Source of the DNA: Salinicola endophyticus
Lineage (GTDB): Bacteria > Pseudomonadota > Gammaproteobacteria > Pseudomonadales > Halomonadaceae
Length of the DNA: 64,000 nt
Direction of reading: 5' to 3'
Assembly (NCBI RefSeq): GCF_003206575.1
Contig: NZ_PZJO01000010.1
Span: 95,019 to 159,018 of the forward strand
Both the position numbers and the translations under genes were made by a program. This document shows, piece by piece, positions 8,723 to 17,810 of this stretch. The notes under the pieces were generated by a model. The model was not told the DNA's origin. It did not search any database and was given only the letters and a program-made list of their open reading frames with translations. The stretch's first letter is position 1, and each line of letters starts with the position of its first letter.

Positions 8723-10299
8723 ACGGACTCGGCGGTGTCGTCGGCTTTCGGCAGCGCTGCACTGCTCGCCGCCAGGTCCATGGCCAGGCCCTGCAGGCAG
8801 ATCATCGCCATCACCTGATGGCGGGCGCCGACGCCGAGCGCCACCAGCCGCTTGGCGCGTTCGATCGCTGGGGCCTCGGGGTCGATGTCACCGCGCCAGC
8901 GCACCACCAGACTCTCTTCGGCCGCCTCGACGTAGTCGATGCGCTGCACCGCGTCGGCGAGAAAGCCGATCAGCCCCTGGCCGCTGTCGGCGATCAGCAC
9001 GTGCTGGGGTGGGCGCGACGCGTCGCGACCCAGCAGGTGGCGCAGATCGACCAGGGCCACACTGTGCCCGTGACGGCGCCAGACGCCGACGAAGCGCGGG
9101 TCACCGCCGCTCTTGAGATAGTCGGTGGGGGCGACGTCGACCGCGTCGAGCTGATCGAGCAACGTGGTGTAGTCTCCGTCACAGGTGAAGCGCACCAGCG
9201 CGAAGCGTCGCCGGGGTTGGTGCTCGGCGGCCGAGCTGCCCGTCTGGGTGCCGTCGAGCCGCGCATGCAGGCGCGCCAGCGCACTCAGATTGAGCGCCGA
9301 CAGCAGCTCCCGGTGATCGAGCGCCAGCGCATCGCGCCCCGTGGGGCCGATGACCAGTCCGGCCACCGCCGCCGGCTGCCCCGGGCCGGCGGGCGACAGG
9401 GTGCCGTCGGCACTGAGCGCGGTGACGTGTTCCAGGGCCAGTGCCAGACGCCCCTCGGGGCCAGCGAGCACCACCATGTAGCTGGGCCGTGAGCGCTGCG
9501 GGGCGCGCCCGATCAATTCGCCGGGGTCGAACAGGGGCAGCCGTGCACCGCGCAGCGTGACGTTGCCGAGGTAAGCGTCGAGTTCGATCGGCGGCGGTTC
9601 GATCTCGGGGCAGTTGGCGACCTCGCCGACGATCTCGGTATCCAGCGCCAGCGCTTGGCCACCACTCTCCACGATCAGCCAGCGCCGGGCGCTGATCCGC
9701 GTCGGCGTGGCGTCACTGGTCAGTGTCGGCGGCGCCGAAGCGTCGGACGATTGGCGCTCGGTCAGCGCTGGCGACGGTGTCACCGCGACCATCTCTTCCA
9801 GCGCGAACAGCGCATCCAGATCGAGCAGGTACGCCGGGTTTGCCAGGCTCGGGTGATCGATCAGCGAAGGCGTCAGTGCCAGGGTGCTGCCGTCGCCGTG
9901 GCTCACCGCATGCTGCTGGTCAGCCAGCACTTCGATCACGTCGACGATCTGGCTCACACACAGCCCGAAACGCGCACCGCGATGCGCCACCACGGCGACG
10001 AAGCTGGCCTGGGACCTGCTCTGGCTGTGGCCACTGCTCCGGGCGCCGTCGACATGGCGTTTATCAGGGGTATCGAGAGTGGACGCTGCCGAGACGTCAT
10101 GATCGAGCTGCAGCAGCCCTGCCAGGTCGACCAGCGGTAGCGGCTGGCCACGCAGCGACAGTGTGCCCCGCGACCATGCCGGCGCCCGCGGCCGTGGTGG
10201 TGGCAGGCGCTCCAGGCGCACTACTTCTTGCAGATCGTGGGCATCGAGCGCGACATCGCCGGCACCGACGCGCAGGATGCCGAAGACGCGTGCGCTCAT
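8719..10299 (-). CDS. Triple-domain CheW-like chemotaxis coupling protein
   Basis: The 526-residue protein has three CheW-like beta-barrel modules. Domain 1 covers about 1-175 ([39 protein letters not shown]). Domain 2 covers about 203-345 ([37 protein letters not shown]). Domain 3 covers about 363-510 ([48 protein letters not shown]). Linkers at about 176-202 and 346-362 are disordered. CheW proteins couple receptors to the CheA kinase, and triple-CheW proteins are much rarer than single-domain ones. The ATG at 10299 overlaps the stop of the upstream receptor gene by four bases (ATGA), so the two are translationally coupled and probably work together. No cheA is in this window. Confidence 0.85.
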   Translation of the reverse strand: MSARVFGILRVGAGDVALDAHDLQEVVRLERLPPPRPRAPAWSRGTLSLRGQPLPLVDLAGLLQLDHDVSAASTLDTPDKRHVDGARSSGHSQSRSQASFVAVVAHRGARFGLCVSQIVDVIEVLADQQHAVSHGDGSTLALTPSLIDHPSLANPAYLLDLDALFALEEMVAVTPSPALTERQSSDASAPPTLTSDATPTRISARRWLIVESGGQALALDTEIVGEVANCPEIEPPPIELDAYLGNVTLRGARLPLFDPGELIGRAPQRSRPSYMVVLAGPEGRLALALEHVTALSADGTLSPAGPGQPAAVAGLVIGPTGRDALALDHRELLSALNLSALARLHARLDGTQTGSSAAEHQPRRRFALVRFTCDGDYTTLLDQLDAVDVAPTDYLKSGGDPRFVGVWRRHGHSVALVDLRHLLGRDASRPPQHVLIADSGQGLIGFLADAVQRIDYVEAAEESLVVRWRGDIDPEAPAIERAKRLVALGVGARHQVMAMICLQGLAMDLAASSAALPKADDTAESV

Positions 10300-12032
10300 G
10301 ATTTCGCCCGCTCCTCGCCGCGGGTCGCCCGGGCCAGTTCACGGATCGCGGTATCCACCTGATTGGCGGTCTCGAGCTGGGCGCTGGCGGTGGTGGCGAT
10401 CTCCTCGATCGAGTCGGTGGTCTGGGCCACCCCCTCGACGATGCGCGCGAACGAGTCGGTGGCGCGCTGGGTCACGGCGTTACCGCTGTCGATACGCTTG
10501 AGCGATTCGCCCAGCAGACGGTTGATCTGACGCGTGGCGTCGGCGGACTTCTCGGCCAGCTTGCGCACCTCGTCGGCGACCACCGAGAAGCCCAGCCCGT
10601 GCTCACCGGCGCGGGCGGCCTCGATCGCGGCATTGAACGCCAGCAGGTTGGTCTGCGAGGCGATCTCGCCGATCACCTTGACGATCGCATCGATATCCTC
10701 GGACGACTTCTGGATCGCTGCCATCGCCTCGCGTGAATCGTTCAGCGACTGGGTGCCGCGGCCGGCCTCCTGCTGGGTCTCGCGGGCCAGCGAGCGGGTT
10801 AGCTGGGTGTTCTCGGCGATCGAGGCAATGGACGCGTTGAGCGCGTGGATCGACTGGCTCATGGCCTCGGTCTGGGCCTGGATATGCTCCTCCAGCTCGA
10901 CCTCGGCGGTGATGTCGGTGGCGAACTTGATCACCTTGTAGGGCTTGCCGTCGGCATCGAAGATCGGGTTGTAGGTAGCCTGGATCCAGACCCGGCGTCC
11001 ATGCTTGCCCAGACGCATGAAGCGGCCGTCGAACAGTTCGCCACGGCTCAGCGCCAGCCAGAAGTCGCGGTACTCGCGGCTGACCACATGATCGGGCGCG
11101 CAGAACATGCGGTGGTGTTGACCCTCGATCTCGTCGGCGTGGTAGCCCAGGGTATCCAGAAAGTTCTGGTTGGCGGCGAGGATATTGCCCTTGAGGTCGA
11201 ATTCGATCACTGCCTGGGCGCGGTCGATGGCGTTGATCCGGCCCTCGAACTCGGCGTTGCGCAGGCGTTCGGCGGTGACGTCGTGGGCGAACTTGACCAC
11301 CTTGTAGGGGCGCCCGCTGGCGTCCAGGATCGGGTTGTAGCTGGCCTGCAGCCAGATATCGTGACCGCGCTTGTCGAGACGGCGGAACTCGCCGCTGTAG
11401 AACTCGCCCTGGCGCAGCCGCGCCCAGAACTGGCGGTAGTCGTCGCTCTTGGCGTAGTCCGGCTGGCAGAACAGCGCGTGGTGACGCCCTTCGATCTCAT
11501 CCAGGGTGTAGCCCACGGTATTGAGGAAGTGCTGGTTGGCAGTGAGCACATGGCCGTCGAGATCGAACTCGATCACCGCCTGGGCGCGATCGATCGCCTT
11601 GACCTTGCCCTCGTACTCGGCGACAGCACGCTTCTGCAGGGTGATGTCCGAGGCCAGCTTGATCACCTTGTGCGGTTTGCCCTCGTCATCGAGCACCGGA
11701 TTGTAGGTCGCCTGCAGCCAGATATCCTCGCCCTGGCGGGTGACGCGCTTGAACTCGCCGCTGACGAACTCGCCGCGCCCCAGGCGCGTCCAGAACTCCT
11801 GATAGGCGCGGCTCTGGGCGTAGCGCTCATCGCAGAACAGGCGGTGGTGCTGCCCCACCACCTCGTCGCGGCGATAGCCCATGGCTTCGAGGAAACGCGC
11901 GTTGGCGTCGAGCACGTGGCCGTCGAGATCGAACTCGATCACGGCCTGGGAGCGGTTGACCGCCTGCCACAGCGCCTCCAGTGGCGGGGCGGCGAGTGAG
12001 TCGGAGCTGTCGGCGGGAGTATCGAGGGACAT
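10296..12032 (-). CDS. Soluble methyl-accepting chemotaxis protein with three PAS domains
   Basis: The 578-residue protein has no transmembrane segment or HAMP domain. Three near-identical PAS/PAC modules lie at about 22-138, 144-260 and 266-382; the phrase QAVIEFDL recurs at 29, 151 and 273, an exact 122-residue period. The C-terminal MCP signalling domain (about 390-575) has the hairpin tip [15 protein letters not shown] and [17 protein letters not shown]. The layout resembles BdlA and Aer2-like cytoplasmic receptors that sense redox or oxygen through heme or flavin; which cofactor is bound here cannot be told. The start is the ATG at 12032 with GGAGG upstream; the frame extends to 12089 without support. 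It is the first gene of a two-gene unit with the triple-CheW gene. Confidence 0.9.
   Translation of the reverse strand: MSLDTPADSSDSLAAPPLEALWQAVNRSQAVIEFDLDGHVLDANARFLEAMGYRRDEVVGQHHRLFCDERYAQSRAYQEFWTRLGRGEFVSGEFKRVTRQGEDIWLQATYNPVLDDEGKPHKVIKLASDITLQKRAVAEYEGKVKAIDRAQAVIEFDLDGHVLTANQHFLNTVGYTLDEIEGRHHALFCQPDYAKSDDYRQFWARLRQGEFYSGEFRRLDKRGHDIWLQASYNPILDASGRPYKVVKFAHDVTAERLRNAEFEGRINAIDRAQAVIEFDLKGNILAANQNFLDTLGYHADEIEGQHHRMFCAPDHVVSREYRDFWLALSRGELFDGRFMRLGKHGRRVWIQATYNPIFDADGKPYKVIKFATDITAEVELEEHIQAQTEAMSQSIHALNASIASIAENTQLTRSLARETQQEAGRGTQSLNDSREAMAAIQKSSEDIDAIVKVIGEIASQTNLLAFNAAIEAARAGEHGLGFSVVADEVRKLAEKSADATRQINRLLGESLKRIDSGNAVTQRATDSFARIVEGVAQTTDSIEEIATTASAQLETANQVDTAIRELARATRGEERAKS
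10881..11969 (-). repeat. Three tandem copies of a 366-bp PAS-coding segment
   Basis: The PAS/PAC modules of the receptor recur with a period of 122 codons. Shared landmarks in each copy are QAVIEFDL, a GY-x4-E motif, a short HH-x2-FC motif, WLQATYNP or a close variant, and KVIKFA or KVIKLA followed by D-(I/V)-T. The high similarity between copies suggests duplication within the gene. Confidence 0.8.
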
Positions 12033-12166
12033 GGTCTGCCTCCGCGGTGCGGGAAGTAAGCCGCGAGCCTGCCGGGTTGCAAGGCTCATGGTGGGTAACG
12101 CACAACATCGGCTGGGGCGGGGCGAAGTTTAATGAAACGCGACTATCGGCGAGATAAACCGGGCCC

Positions 12167-12200
12167 AAAAGACGATGCCGCCCCGGAGGGCGGCATCGTC
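12167..12200 (-). terminator. Rho-independent terminator of dps
   Basis: A perfect 13-bp inverted repeat (12171-12183 and 12188-12200) with loop CGGA is flanked by AAAA at 12167-12170, which is a T run on the minus strand. It lies 28 bp past the dps stop codon. Confidence 0.85.
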
Positions 12201-12228
12201 GTCGTCAGCGGCGGTGAGAGCGAACGCG

Positions 12229-12702
12229 TCAGCCGAGGTAGGCGTTGAGCATCCAGACCGTCTTCTCCTGCTCGCGGATATAGTCGCTCGCCAGCGAGGC
12301 GGTGCCCTCGTCGTCGGCGTCGCTGGCCTGGGAGAGCAGATCGCGCTGCAGCTCGATCAGCACCTGGAAGCCCTCGACCAGCCCGCGCACGCACTGCTTG
12401 CCGTCGGAGACCTTGGTGTCCTCCTGGATCTTCGACACCGAGAAGTAGTCGCTGTAGGCGTGCAGCGGCTGGTAGCCCAGGGTCAGGATACGCTCGGCGA
12501 CCTCGTCGACCTTGGTCAGCAGGTCGGTGTAGATCTCCTCGAACTTGGCATGCAGCTCGAAGAACTGCTCGCCCTTGACGTTCCAGTGGTAGCCACGCGT
12601 GTTCATGTAGAAGATCTGGTAGTTGGCCAGCAGCGCGTTGAGTTTTTCCGCGAGCTGCTCGGCTGCGGATGCGTGCAGGCCGATGGCGTTGGTATCCGAC
12701 AT
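12229..12702 (-). CDS. dps: Dps-family DNA-protecting, iron-storing protein
   Basis: The 157-residue ferritin-like mini-protein oxidises and stores iron and protects DNA during starvation and oxidative stress. It shows the Dps ferroxidase signature: NYQIFYMNTRGYHWNVKG contributes the His ligand, and FFELHAKFEEIYTDLLTKVDEVAERI the His, Asp and Glu ligands. The length is typical. The start at 12702 has an unmistakable AAGGAGGAA seven bases upstream; the open frame to 12771 is not used. It is a single-gene unit with its own terminator; the gap to glycerate kinase holds a MITE-like repeat. An OxyR- or stationary-phase promoter is expected but not identified. Confidence 0.94.
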   Translation of the reverse strand: MSDTNAIGLHASAAEQLAEKLNALLANYQIFYMNTRGYHWNVKGEQFFELHAKFEEIYTDLLTKVDEVAERILTLGYQPLHAYSDYFSVSKIQEDTKVSDGKQCVRGLVEGFQVLIELQRDLLSQASDADDEGTASLASDYIREQEKTVWMLNAYLG

Positions 12703-12811
12703 GACATTCCTCCTTAGAAAGAGATGGGCGCGACCAAAGTGTATGCCGCCATGCCGCCGCTGCCCAGCCAAGCCTGGGTATGGCCGGCATAGGCCCCGAC
12801 TATCCGAGAGA

Positions 12812-12944
12812 GTGTTTACAAAATGCCTGCGCTCGACAATACGGCGTTGAAATCGATCTCAAAGTACTCATTTACTCCATGTAAACTCCGCTTTTTCGAT
12901 CGATTTCGCCTTGTCTTGTCTTCGCTCGTCGAATTTGTAAACAC
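12812..12944. repeat. MITE-like repeat, copy A (133 bp)
   Basis: The ends are a perfect 11-bp inverted repeat: GTGTTTACAAA at 12812-12822 and TTTGTAAACAC at 12934-12944. Its reverse complement aligns with copy B at 31607-31801 over three blocks: GACGAGCGAAGRCAAGACAA, AGTTTACAKGGWGTAAATGA, and AACGCCGTATTG followed by YCGAGCGYAG. Copy A lacks about 60 bp of the middle of copy B. It is AT-richer than its surroundings and encodes nothing. Confidence 0.75.
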
Positions 12945-12986
12945 CCTCTGAGATATCATAGCCGTCCGCGGGAAGAGGATATCCTC

Positions 12987-14129
12987 TCAGGCACGCTCGC
13001 GCTCGGCGCGCCACACCCGTGCCAGGCTGCGGGCGTTGTCCTCCAGCAGCGCCGCACAGCGGTCCAGCGCGGCGTCGAGGGTGAGCGGGCCGTCGGCGAG
13101 AGCGAAGGCAGCGGTGACGCCGTGGTCGAAGGCCGCCTGCCAGCCGTCGCCCAGCCGACCGGCCAATACCACGCTGGGCACCCCGGCCTGCTGCGCGCGC
13201 CGGGCGATCCCGATCGGTGTCTTGCCGGAGAGGCTCTGACCGTCGAGCTGACCTTCGCCGGTGATCACCCAGTCGGCGCCGGCGAGCAGTGCATCGAACC
13301 CGACCTGTGCCATGACCAGCTCGATGCCGGGGCGCAGCTCGGCAGCGAGAAAGGCGCGGGCGGCAAAGCCCATGCCGCCGGCGGCGCCGGCGCCGGGCAG
13401 CTCGCGGTGGTCCTCGCCGAGGACCTGAGCGGCGTGGTCGGCGAAGTGCGCCAACGCCGTGTCGAGACGTTCGACGTCGGCGTCGCTGGCGCCTTTCTGC
13501 GGGCCGAAGATGGCGCTGGCCCCTTGGGACCCGAGCAGCGGGTTATCGACGTCGACGGCGGTCTGAACCGTCAATGAGGCCAGCCGCGGGTCGAGGCCAT
13601 CGAGATCGAGTGTCGCCAGCTCGGCCAGCGCCGCGCCGCCCGCGGGCAGCGGCTGGCCGTCGCCATCCAGCAGCCGGGCGCCGAGGGCCACCAGCATGCC
13701 GGCACCGGCGTCGTTGGTGGCACTGCCGCCCAGTGTCAGCACCAAGTGGCGGGCGCCGGCGTCCAGTGCGGCCAGAATTAGCTCGCCGACCCCATGGGTG
13801 GTGCTGTGAAGGGCGGTGCGCTCGTCACGCGTCAGGGCCTGCAGCCCGCTCGCCTCCGCCAGTTCGATGAAGGCGGTGTGCGACGCGGCGAGCCAGCCCC
13901 AGTGCGCCTCGGCGGGGCGGCCCAGCGCATCCTGTACCCGGGCACGGCGCCGCTCGGCGCCGGTGGCCGCAAGCAGCGCATCCAGCGTGCCTTCGCCGCC
14001 ATCGCCCATGGGGCACTCGTGCAGGCTCGCCTCGGGCCATTCGCGGGCGATGCCGCGGGCCACGGCGGCGGCGGCCTCGCGGGCGCTGAGCGCGTCCTTG
14101 TAACTGTCGGGAGCAATGACGATCTTCAT
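12987..14129 (-). CDS. garK: Glycerate kinase (GarK/GlxK type)
   Basis: The enzyme phosphorylates D-glycerate (to 2-phosphoglycerate in the GarK/GlxK class) and feeds glyoxylate, glucarate or serine-related carbon into glycolysis. The 380 residues match the class I family: N-terminal MKIVIAPDSYKDALSA, PMGDGGEGTLDALLAATG, GGSATNDAGAGML near residue 130, and the C-terminal ITGEGQLDGQSLSGKTPIGIARRA. The start is the ATG at 14129 with GAGGA upstream; the open frame to 14282 is an over-extension. No linked glycerate-pathway genes are nearby. A 14-bp palindrome (AGAGGATATCCTCT, 12974-12987) overlaps the stop codon. Confidence 0.93.
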   Translation of the reverse strand: MKIVIAPDSYKDALSAREAAAAVARGIAREWPEASLHECPMGDGGEGTLDALLAATGAERRRARVQDALGRPAEAHWGWLAASHTAFIELAEASGLQALTRDERTALHSTTHGVGELILAALDAGARHLVLTLGGSATNDAGAGMLVALGARLLDGDGQPLPAGGAALAELATLDLDGLDPRLASLTVQTAVDVDNPLLGSQGASAIFGPQKGASDADVERLDTALAHFADHAAQVLGEDHRELPGAGAAGGMGFAARAFLAAELRPGIELVMAQVGFDALLAGADWVITGEGQLDGQSLSGKTPIGIARRAQQAGVPSVVLAGRLGDGWQAAFDHGVTAAFALADGPLTLDAALDRCAALLEDNARSLARVWRAERERA

Positions 14130-14327
14130 CGAATCCTCGGCTGTGGCTGACGGCGTGGGGGCAGTGGCGTCACCAGCATAGCGTCGTTCGACGGCCGCGG
14201 CGACGGCCCTGCCCGCGGCATGCGGTGGAGCGCAGACAGTTTTCGTGCAACGCCTAATGGACATGGACCGGCGAAGGGCCAACTGGCATGCTCACGCTGT
14301 TCGCCGTTGCCTCTCGAGGAGAGTGCC

Positions 14328-14942
14328 ATGAAACCATCATCCTGGCGTTGCCGGTGGCCCCGCGCGACGCGTCCAGGCTCCACCGGTTGGCTCGTCGTCG
14401 GCGCCGTGGTGGCGCTGACCAGCGGCTGCCAGTCGCTGGCCACGCCGGCACCGCTGGCCGCCAACCGGTCGGATTCACTGCCCGCCGCCTGCCAGTGGCC
14501 GGCCACCGGGGAGACCCTGGCGCGCCTGCGCGCCACCCGCCAGGCGCTGGAGCAGCAGGGCTATCAGGTGCTCGACACCGACGCCAAGCTGGGCCTGGTC
14601 AGCGCCGAGCGGCGCACCGCCCAGCCCGGGCTGGGGGCGGTCGATAGCCCCTTCGGACGCACCGGCTTCTGGGGCGGCTTCGGCCTTGGCGGGGGCCACG
14701 GCTACTCGCTGGGCGTCTTCCAGGGCTTCGGCGGCGGCTACAACACCGATCCGGTGCAGATCGAGCGGGTCTCGGTGGTCACCCCCGAGGCGACCACCTT
14801 TGTCGATCGCGATTCGGTGGTGGTCGACCACAACGGCTACCTGATCGACGCGCGCAGCTACAACCAGCCCGGCTTCTGCGCCCAGTTGCGCCAGTCGATC
14901 GAGTCCCGGCTGGCGGCGCCGGCGGCGGGGGTGAGCCCATGA
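14328..14942 (+). CDS. Lipoprotein of unknown function, Gly-rich centre
   Basis: The 204-residue protein starts at the ATG at 14328 behind a clear GAGGAG. An N-terminal hydrophobic stretch ends in a lipobox (VALTSGC, cysteine at about residue 34), so it is probably lipid-anchored. A helical segment (ETLARLRATRQALEQQGYQVLDTDAKLGLVSAERR, broken up over about 62-98) is followed by a Gly/Phe-rich stretch (about 108-135). The middle resembles domains in which a short sequence compares protein ageing or variants in cell-envelope lipoproteins, but I cannot name the family. Its stop overlaps the start of the next lipoprotein gene by four bases, and the run continues into DUF1007 and NicO genes, so it may serve the same metal-transport unit. 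Confidence 0.75.
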   Translation: MKPSSWRCRWPRATRPGSTGWLVVGAVVALTSGCQSLATPAPLAANRSDSLPAACQWPATGETLARLRATRQALEQQGYQVLDTDAKLGLVSAERRTAQPGLGAVDSPFGRTGFWGGFGLGGGHGYSLGVFQGFGGGYNTDPVQIERVSVVTPEATTFVDRDSVVVDHNGYLIDARSYNQPGFCAQLRQSIESRLAAPAAGVSP

Positions 14943-15367
14943 GCCGGTTGCTGCCCGCCCTCCCGCGCCGCGGTAGCGTGGGCCTGTGCCGCGCGCTGAT
15001 CCTGGGCCTGCTGCTGGGGCTCGCCGGCTGCGCTGTGAATCCGCCGGCGCAGCCGCGCAGCATTGCCGTCAGCGCCAGCGAAGATGCCACCCTGCGCGCC
15101 ACCCTGGCGATGCTCGCCGAGCGCGGCTTCGTGATTCGTCAGGCCGACGGCGACCTGCGCCAGATCGATGCGGTGCTCGCCTCGCGCAGTGGTTACGAGG
15201 TGCACGCCGAGGTCAGCGGCGGCAGCCAGCGCCCGCCGGGGCTGGTACTGCAGAACGGAGATACCTATCTCACCCTGAGCGGGCGTCGCGGCGGTCAGCC
15301 GTTGGACGCCGCCGCGCTCGATCCGCTGTTCATCGACGTGCAGCGCCGCCTGGGGCTGCTGCCGTGA
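14939..15367 (+). CDS. Small lipoprotein, partner of the preceding gene
   Basis: The 142-residue protein has a signal peptide with the lipobox GLAGC (cysteine at about residue 31) and a compact domain of about 100 residues. Phrases such as TLAMLAERGFVIRQADGDLRQIDAVLASR resemble the pattern in the preceding lipoprotein (a helix followed by a short beta segment), so the two may be distant paralogues. ATGA overlap upstream and GTGA overlap downstream tie it to a four-gene unit ending in a metal transporter. The function is unknown. Confidence 0.75.
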   Translation: MSRLLPALPRRGSVGLCRALILGLLLGLAGCAVNPPAQPRSIAVSASEDATLRATLAMLAERGFVIRQADGDLRQIDAVLASRSGYEVHAEVSGGSQRPPGLVLQNGDTYLTLSGRRGGQPLDAAALDPLFIDVQRRLGLLP

Positions 15368-16143
15368 CCGGCAAGTCGCATGCCTTTCGGCCTCATCTGG
15401 CTCGGCGGCGTCTTGACCAGAGGCTGAGCCAGGGGGTGAGCCAAAGGTTGAAACGGGGTCTGACACGGTGGCTGAACCTGAATCTGGCCCTGGGCGTGGT
15501 GGTGGGCGTGTGTACGCTGGGCTGGCCGCTGCTGGCGTCGGCCCACCCCCACGGCTGGGTCGATATCAGCGTGCGCGGGGAGTTCGACGCCCAGGGTCGG
15601 CTGGAGGCGCTGCGTCAGCGCTGGCGCATGGACCCCTTCTACAGCCAGGTGGTGATGGAGGAGCTGTCCAACGTCGATGACGACAGCAGCATGGCGGTAC
15701 GGCTGGATGCCCTCGGCACCGAGATCCGCAACAACCTCGCCACCCAGCACAACTTGACCTGGATCGATCTCGACGGGCGCGAACTGGCCCAGGCCGAGGT
15801 GGTCGACACCAACACCGAGATCGACGGCGAGCGGCTGGTGTTCCAGTTCGTGCTGCCGCTGGCGCAGCCGGTGGCGCTGGGCGGGCACCTGCTGCGCTAT
15901 CGTGTCTTCGATCCCACCTATTACATCGAGATGGTCCACGAGGCCAATGCCGACGGCTCCCAGCCGCTACCCGAGGCGCTGACCCTGTCCAACGCGCCGC
16001 CCGGCTGCACCACGCGTATCGTCAAGGCCAAGCCCGATCCGCAGAAGGTGATGGAGGCGGCGATGCTCGACAAGACCGATAACGGCGAGCCCAATCTGGG
16101 GCGCTTCTTCGCCGAAACCGGAGAGATTCGATGTCCCGGCTGA
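15364..16143 (+). CDS. DUF1007 periplasmic protein (metal-uptake associated)
   Basis: The 259-residue protein has an N-terminal hydrophobic signal (about 38-58) and then begins AHPHGWVDISVRGEFD, the standard start of mature DUF1007 proteins. The family's acidic and aromatic positions follow (MDPFYSQVVMEEL, FDPTYYIEMVHE). DUF1007 genes usually sit beside nickel, cobalt or zinc permeases, and the His-containing mature N-terminus suggests metal binding in the periplasm. The start is the GTG at 15364, which overlaps the previous stop (GTGA). Its end overlaps the start of the NicO gene by 13 bp. The role as a metal-delivery or receptor component is inferred from family and context. Confidence 0.87.
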   Translation: MTGKSHAFRPHLARRRLDQRLSQGVSQRLKRGLTRWLNLNLALGVVVGVCTLGWPLLASAHPHGWVDISVRGEFDAQGRLEALRQRWRMDPFYSQVVMEELSNVDDDSSMAVRLDALGTEIRNNLATQHNLTWIDLDGRELAQAEVVDTNTEIDGERLVFQFVLPLAQPVALGGHLLRYRVFDPTYYIEMVHEANADGSQPLPEALTLSNAPPGCTTRIVKAKPDPQKVMEAAMLDKTDNGEPNLGRFFAETGEIRCPG

Positions 16144-17174
16144 CCCCCTGGCGCAGCATGGCGCTGGCACTGGGTGGTGTGCTGCTCGCCGCCGCCCTGA
16201 TCTACTGGCTCGGCTGGTGGCAGCAGGCGGCGGTGCAGGTGGTGCTGTGGCAGCGCGATCTCTATCACGCCCTGACCGCGGCGATCACCGCCATCGACCG
16301 CGCACCGGGGCTTGCCACCTGGAGCGTGCTGCTCGGTGTCAGCTTCGGTTACGGCGTCTTCCACGCCGCTGGGCCGGGCCATGGAAAGGTGGTGTTGAGC
16401 ACCTATCTCGCCTCCCAGGGCGGGGCCTGGCGGCGCGCCATCGCACTCTCCGCGCTCGCCTCGCTGCTTCAGGGGCTGATGGCGATCGCGCTGGTCGCGG
16501 TGCTGGTGTTCGGGCTCGGCTGGCTGACCCGCGAGGCGATGGCCAGCGTCGATCAGGCGGAACTGGCGAGCTTCGTGATGGTGGCGCTGGTCGGGCTGTG
16601 GCTGTGCTGGCGCTCGCTGCGTCGGCTGTGGCGCTGGCACGCCGCGCCTCGGGCGGCGGCTGGTCACGCTCATGACCATGATCACGCTCATGATCGCAGC
16701 CATGAACATATCCATGATCACGGCGCCGGTTGCGGCTGTGGCCATGACCATCACGTTTCACCCCAGCGCGCCCAGGCCTGGGGTACGGCGGCGCTGACGG
16801 TGCTCTCCATCGGCATTCGCCCCTGCAGCGGCGCGGTGCTGCTGCTGGGCGCCTCGGCGTTGCTGGATCAGTTCGGCAAGGGCGTGGTGGCGGTACTGGC
16901 GATGTCGCTGGGCACCGCGCTGACGGTGTCATCGCTGGCGCTGGCGAGCGTGCTGGCGCGGGAGTGGACCCAGCGGCGCCTGGCGCCGCTCTCCGGGCGT
17001 CGGCCGTGGGGCGCCTGGGTCGGCTTTGCCGGCGGCGCGGTGATCCTGGCGCTGGGCCTCTCGCTCAGCCTGGCCCAGTGGCAGCAGGGCCCGGCACCCG
17101 GCGCGCCCTTTCTCGGGACGCCGGGTGCGGCTTCGGGTTCGCCGCTGCTGCCGGGGGCACATAGCGCTTCCTGA
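16131..17174 (+). CDS. NicO/RcnA-family nickel/cobalt (or zinc) transporter
   Basis: The 347-residue membrane protein has about six hydrophobic segments. Signature motifs are FGYGVFHAAGPGHGKVVLSTY (about 72-92) and GIRPCSGAVLLLGASALL (about 226-243). Between them is a cytosolic or loop metal-binding stretch at about 179-208 rich in His, Asp and Cys (HDHDHAHD, CGCGHDHH). RcnA-type members export Ni/Co, while members paired with DUF1007 are thought to help import. The direction cannot be decided from sequence. It is the last gene of the four-gene unit, ending two bases from the convergent HIT gene. Confidence 0.88.
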   Translation: MSRLTPWRSMALALGGVLLAAALIYWLGWWQQAAVQVVLWQRDLYHALTAAITAIDRAPGLATWSVLLGVSFGYGVFHAAGPGHGKVVLSTYLASQGGAWRRAIALSALASLLQGLMAIALVAVLVFGLGWLTREAMASVDQAELASFVMVALVGLWLCWRSLRRLWRWHAAPRAAAGHAHDHDHAHDRSHEHIHDHGAGCGCGHDHHVSPQRAQAWGTAALTVLSIGIRPCSGAVLLLGASALLDQFGKGVVAVLAMSLGTALTVSSLALASVLAREWTQRRLAPLSGRRPWGAWVGFAGGAVILALGLSLSLAQWQQGPAPGAPFLGTPGAASGSPLLPGAHSAS

Positions 17175-17176
17175 GT

Positions 17177-17602
17177 TCAGGCGAGGAGACCGGCCTCGCG
17201 CGCCAGCCGCTCGAGTTCGCCGCGGCGGGTCTCCAGGTCGGCCTCGGTATAGGCGCGCGCCTCGCCCTGGCCCCAGACCGGCCCCGGCCAGGCGTCATCC
17301 CCGCGGGTGCGCACGATCACGTGCAGATGCAGCTGCGGCACCATGTTCCCCAGCGTTGCCACATTGAGCTTGTCGCCCGCGTAGTGGCGCATCATCGCTT
17401 CGCCCAGGCGCGTGCCCTCGCGCCATAGCTGGGCCTGCTCCTCGGTCTCGAGATGGTAGAGCTCGATCACCTCGGGGCGCCGCGGAATCAGGATCGCCCA
17501 GGGGTAGCGGGCATCGCGGCTCAGCCGCAGCTGGCACAGCCCCAGGTCGGTGACTTGCAGGCTATCCTGCGCGAGGCGGGGGTCGAGGGTGAAGATCGGC
17601 AT
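17177..17602 (-). CDS. HIT-domain nucleotide hydrolase
   Basis: The 141-residue cytosolic protein of the histidine-triad superfamily carries the triad region as QLHLHVIVR near residue 90, a slightly degenerate HxHxHxx compared with classical HINT. The N-terminal FTLDPRLAQDSLQVTDLGLCQLRLSRD and PWAILIPRRPEV are typical of the gammaproteobacterial HIT group of about 140 residues. The likely activity is hydrolysis of nucleoside phosphoramidates or adenylated substrates. It is convergent with and nearly abuts the NicO gene, so no separate terminator fits between them. Confidence 0.88.
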   Translation of the reverse strand: MPIFTLDPRLAQDSLQVTDLGLCQLRLSRDARYPWAILIPRRPEVIELYHLETEEQAQLWREGTRLGEAMMRHYAGDKLNVATLGNMVPQLHLHVIVRTRGDDAWPGPVWGQGEARAYTEADLETRRGELERLAREAGLLA

Positions 17603-17810
17603 GGCGGCTCCGGCAGATCGGCGTCAGAAAGCGCCTACTCTACGGGCGGCCAGGCGCCGGCGTCGAGCGCCTCGGCCGCGGCTGGGCGCCGGCGACCGGG
17701 GACGACGCGCACCGGGTGCGCCTCTGCTATGTTGACACTGAGCCGGCCAGAATCCGGCTCCGGTGGCATCTCGGGCCACTCGCCAAGAAACGTTAAGGAG
17801 GACGATAACG

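Noticed and set aside
16660-16760. Repetitive CATGATCACG-like tract
   Set aside because: It is explained by the His/Asp codons of the metal-binding loop of the NicO transporter.
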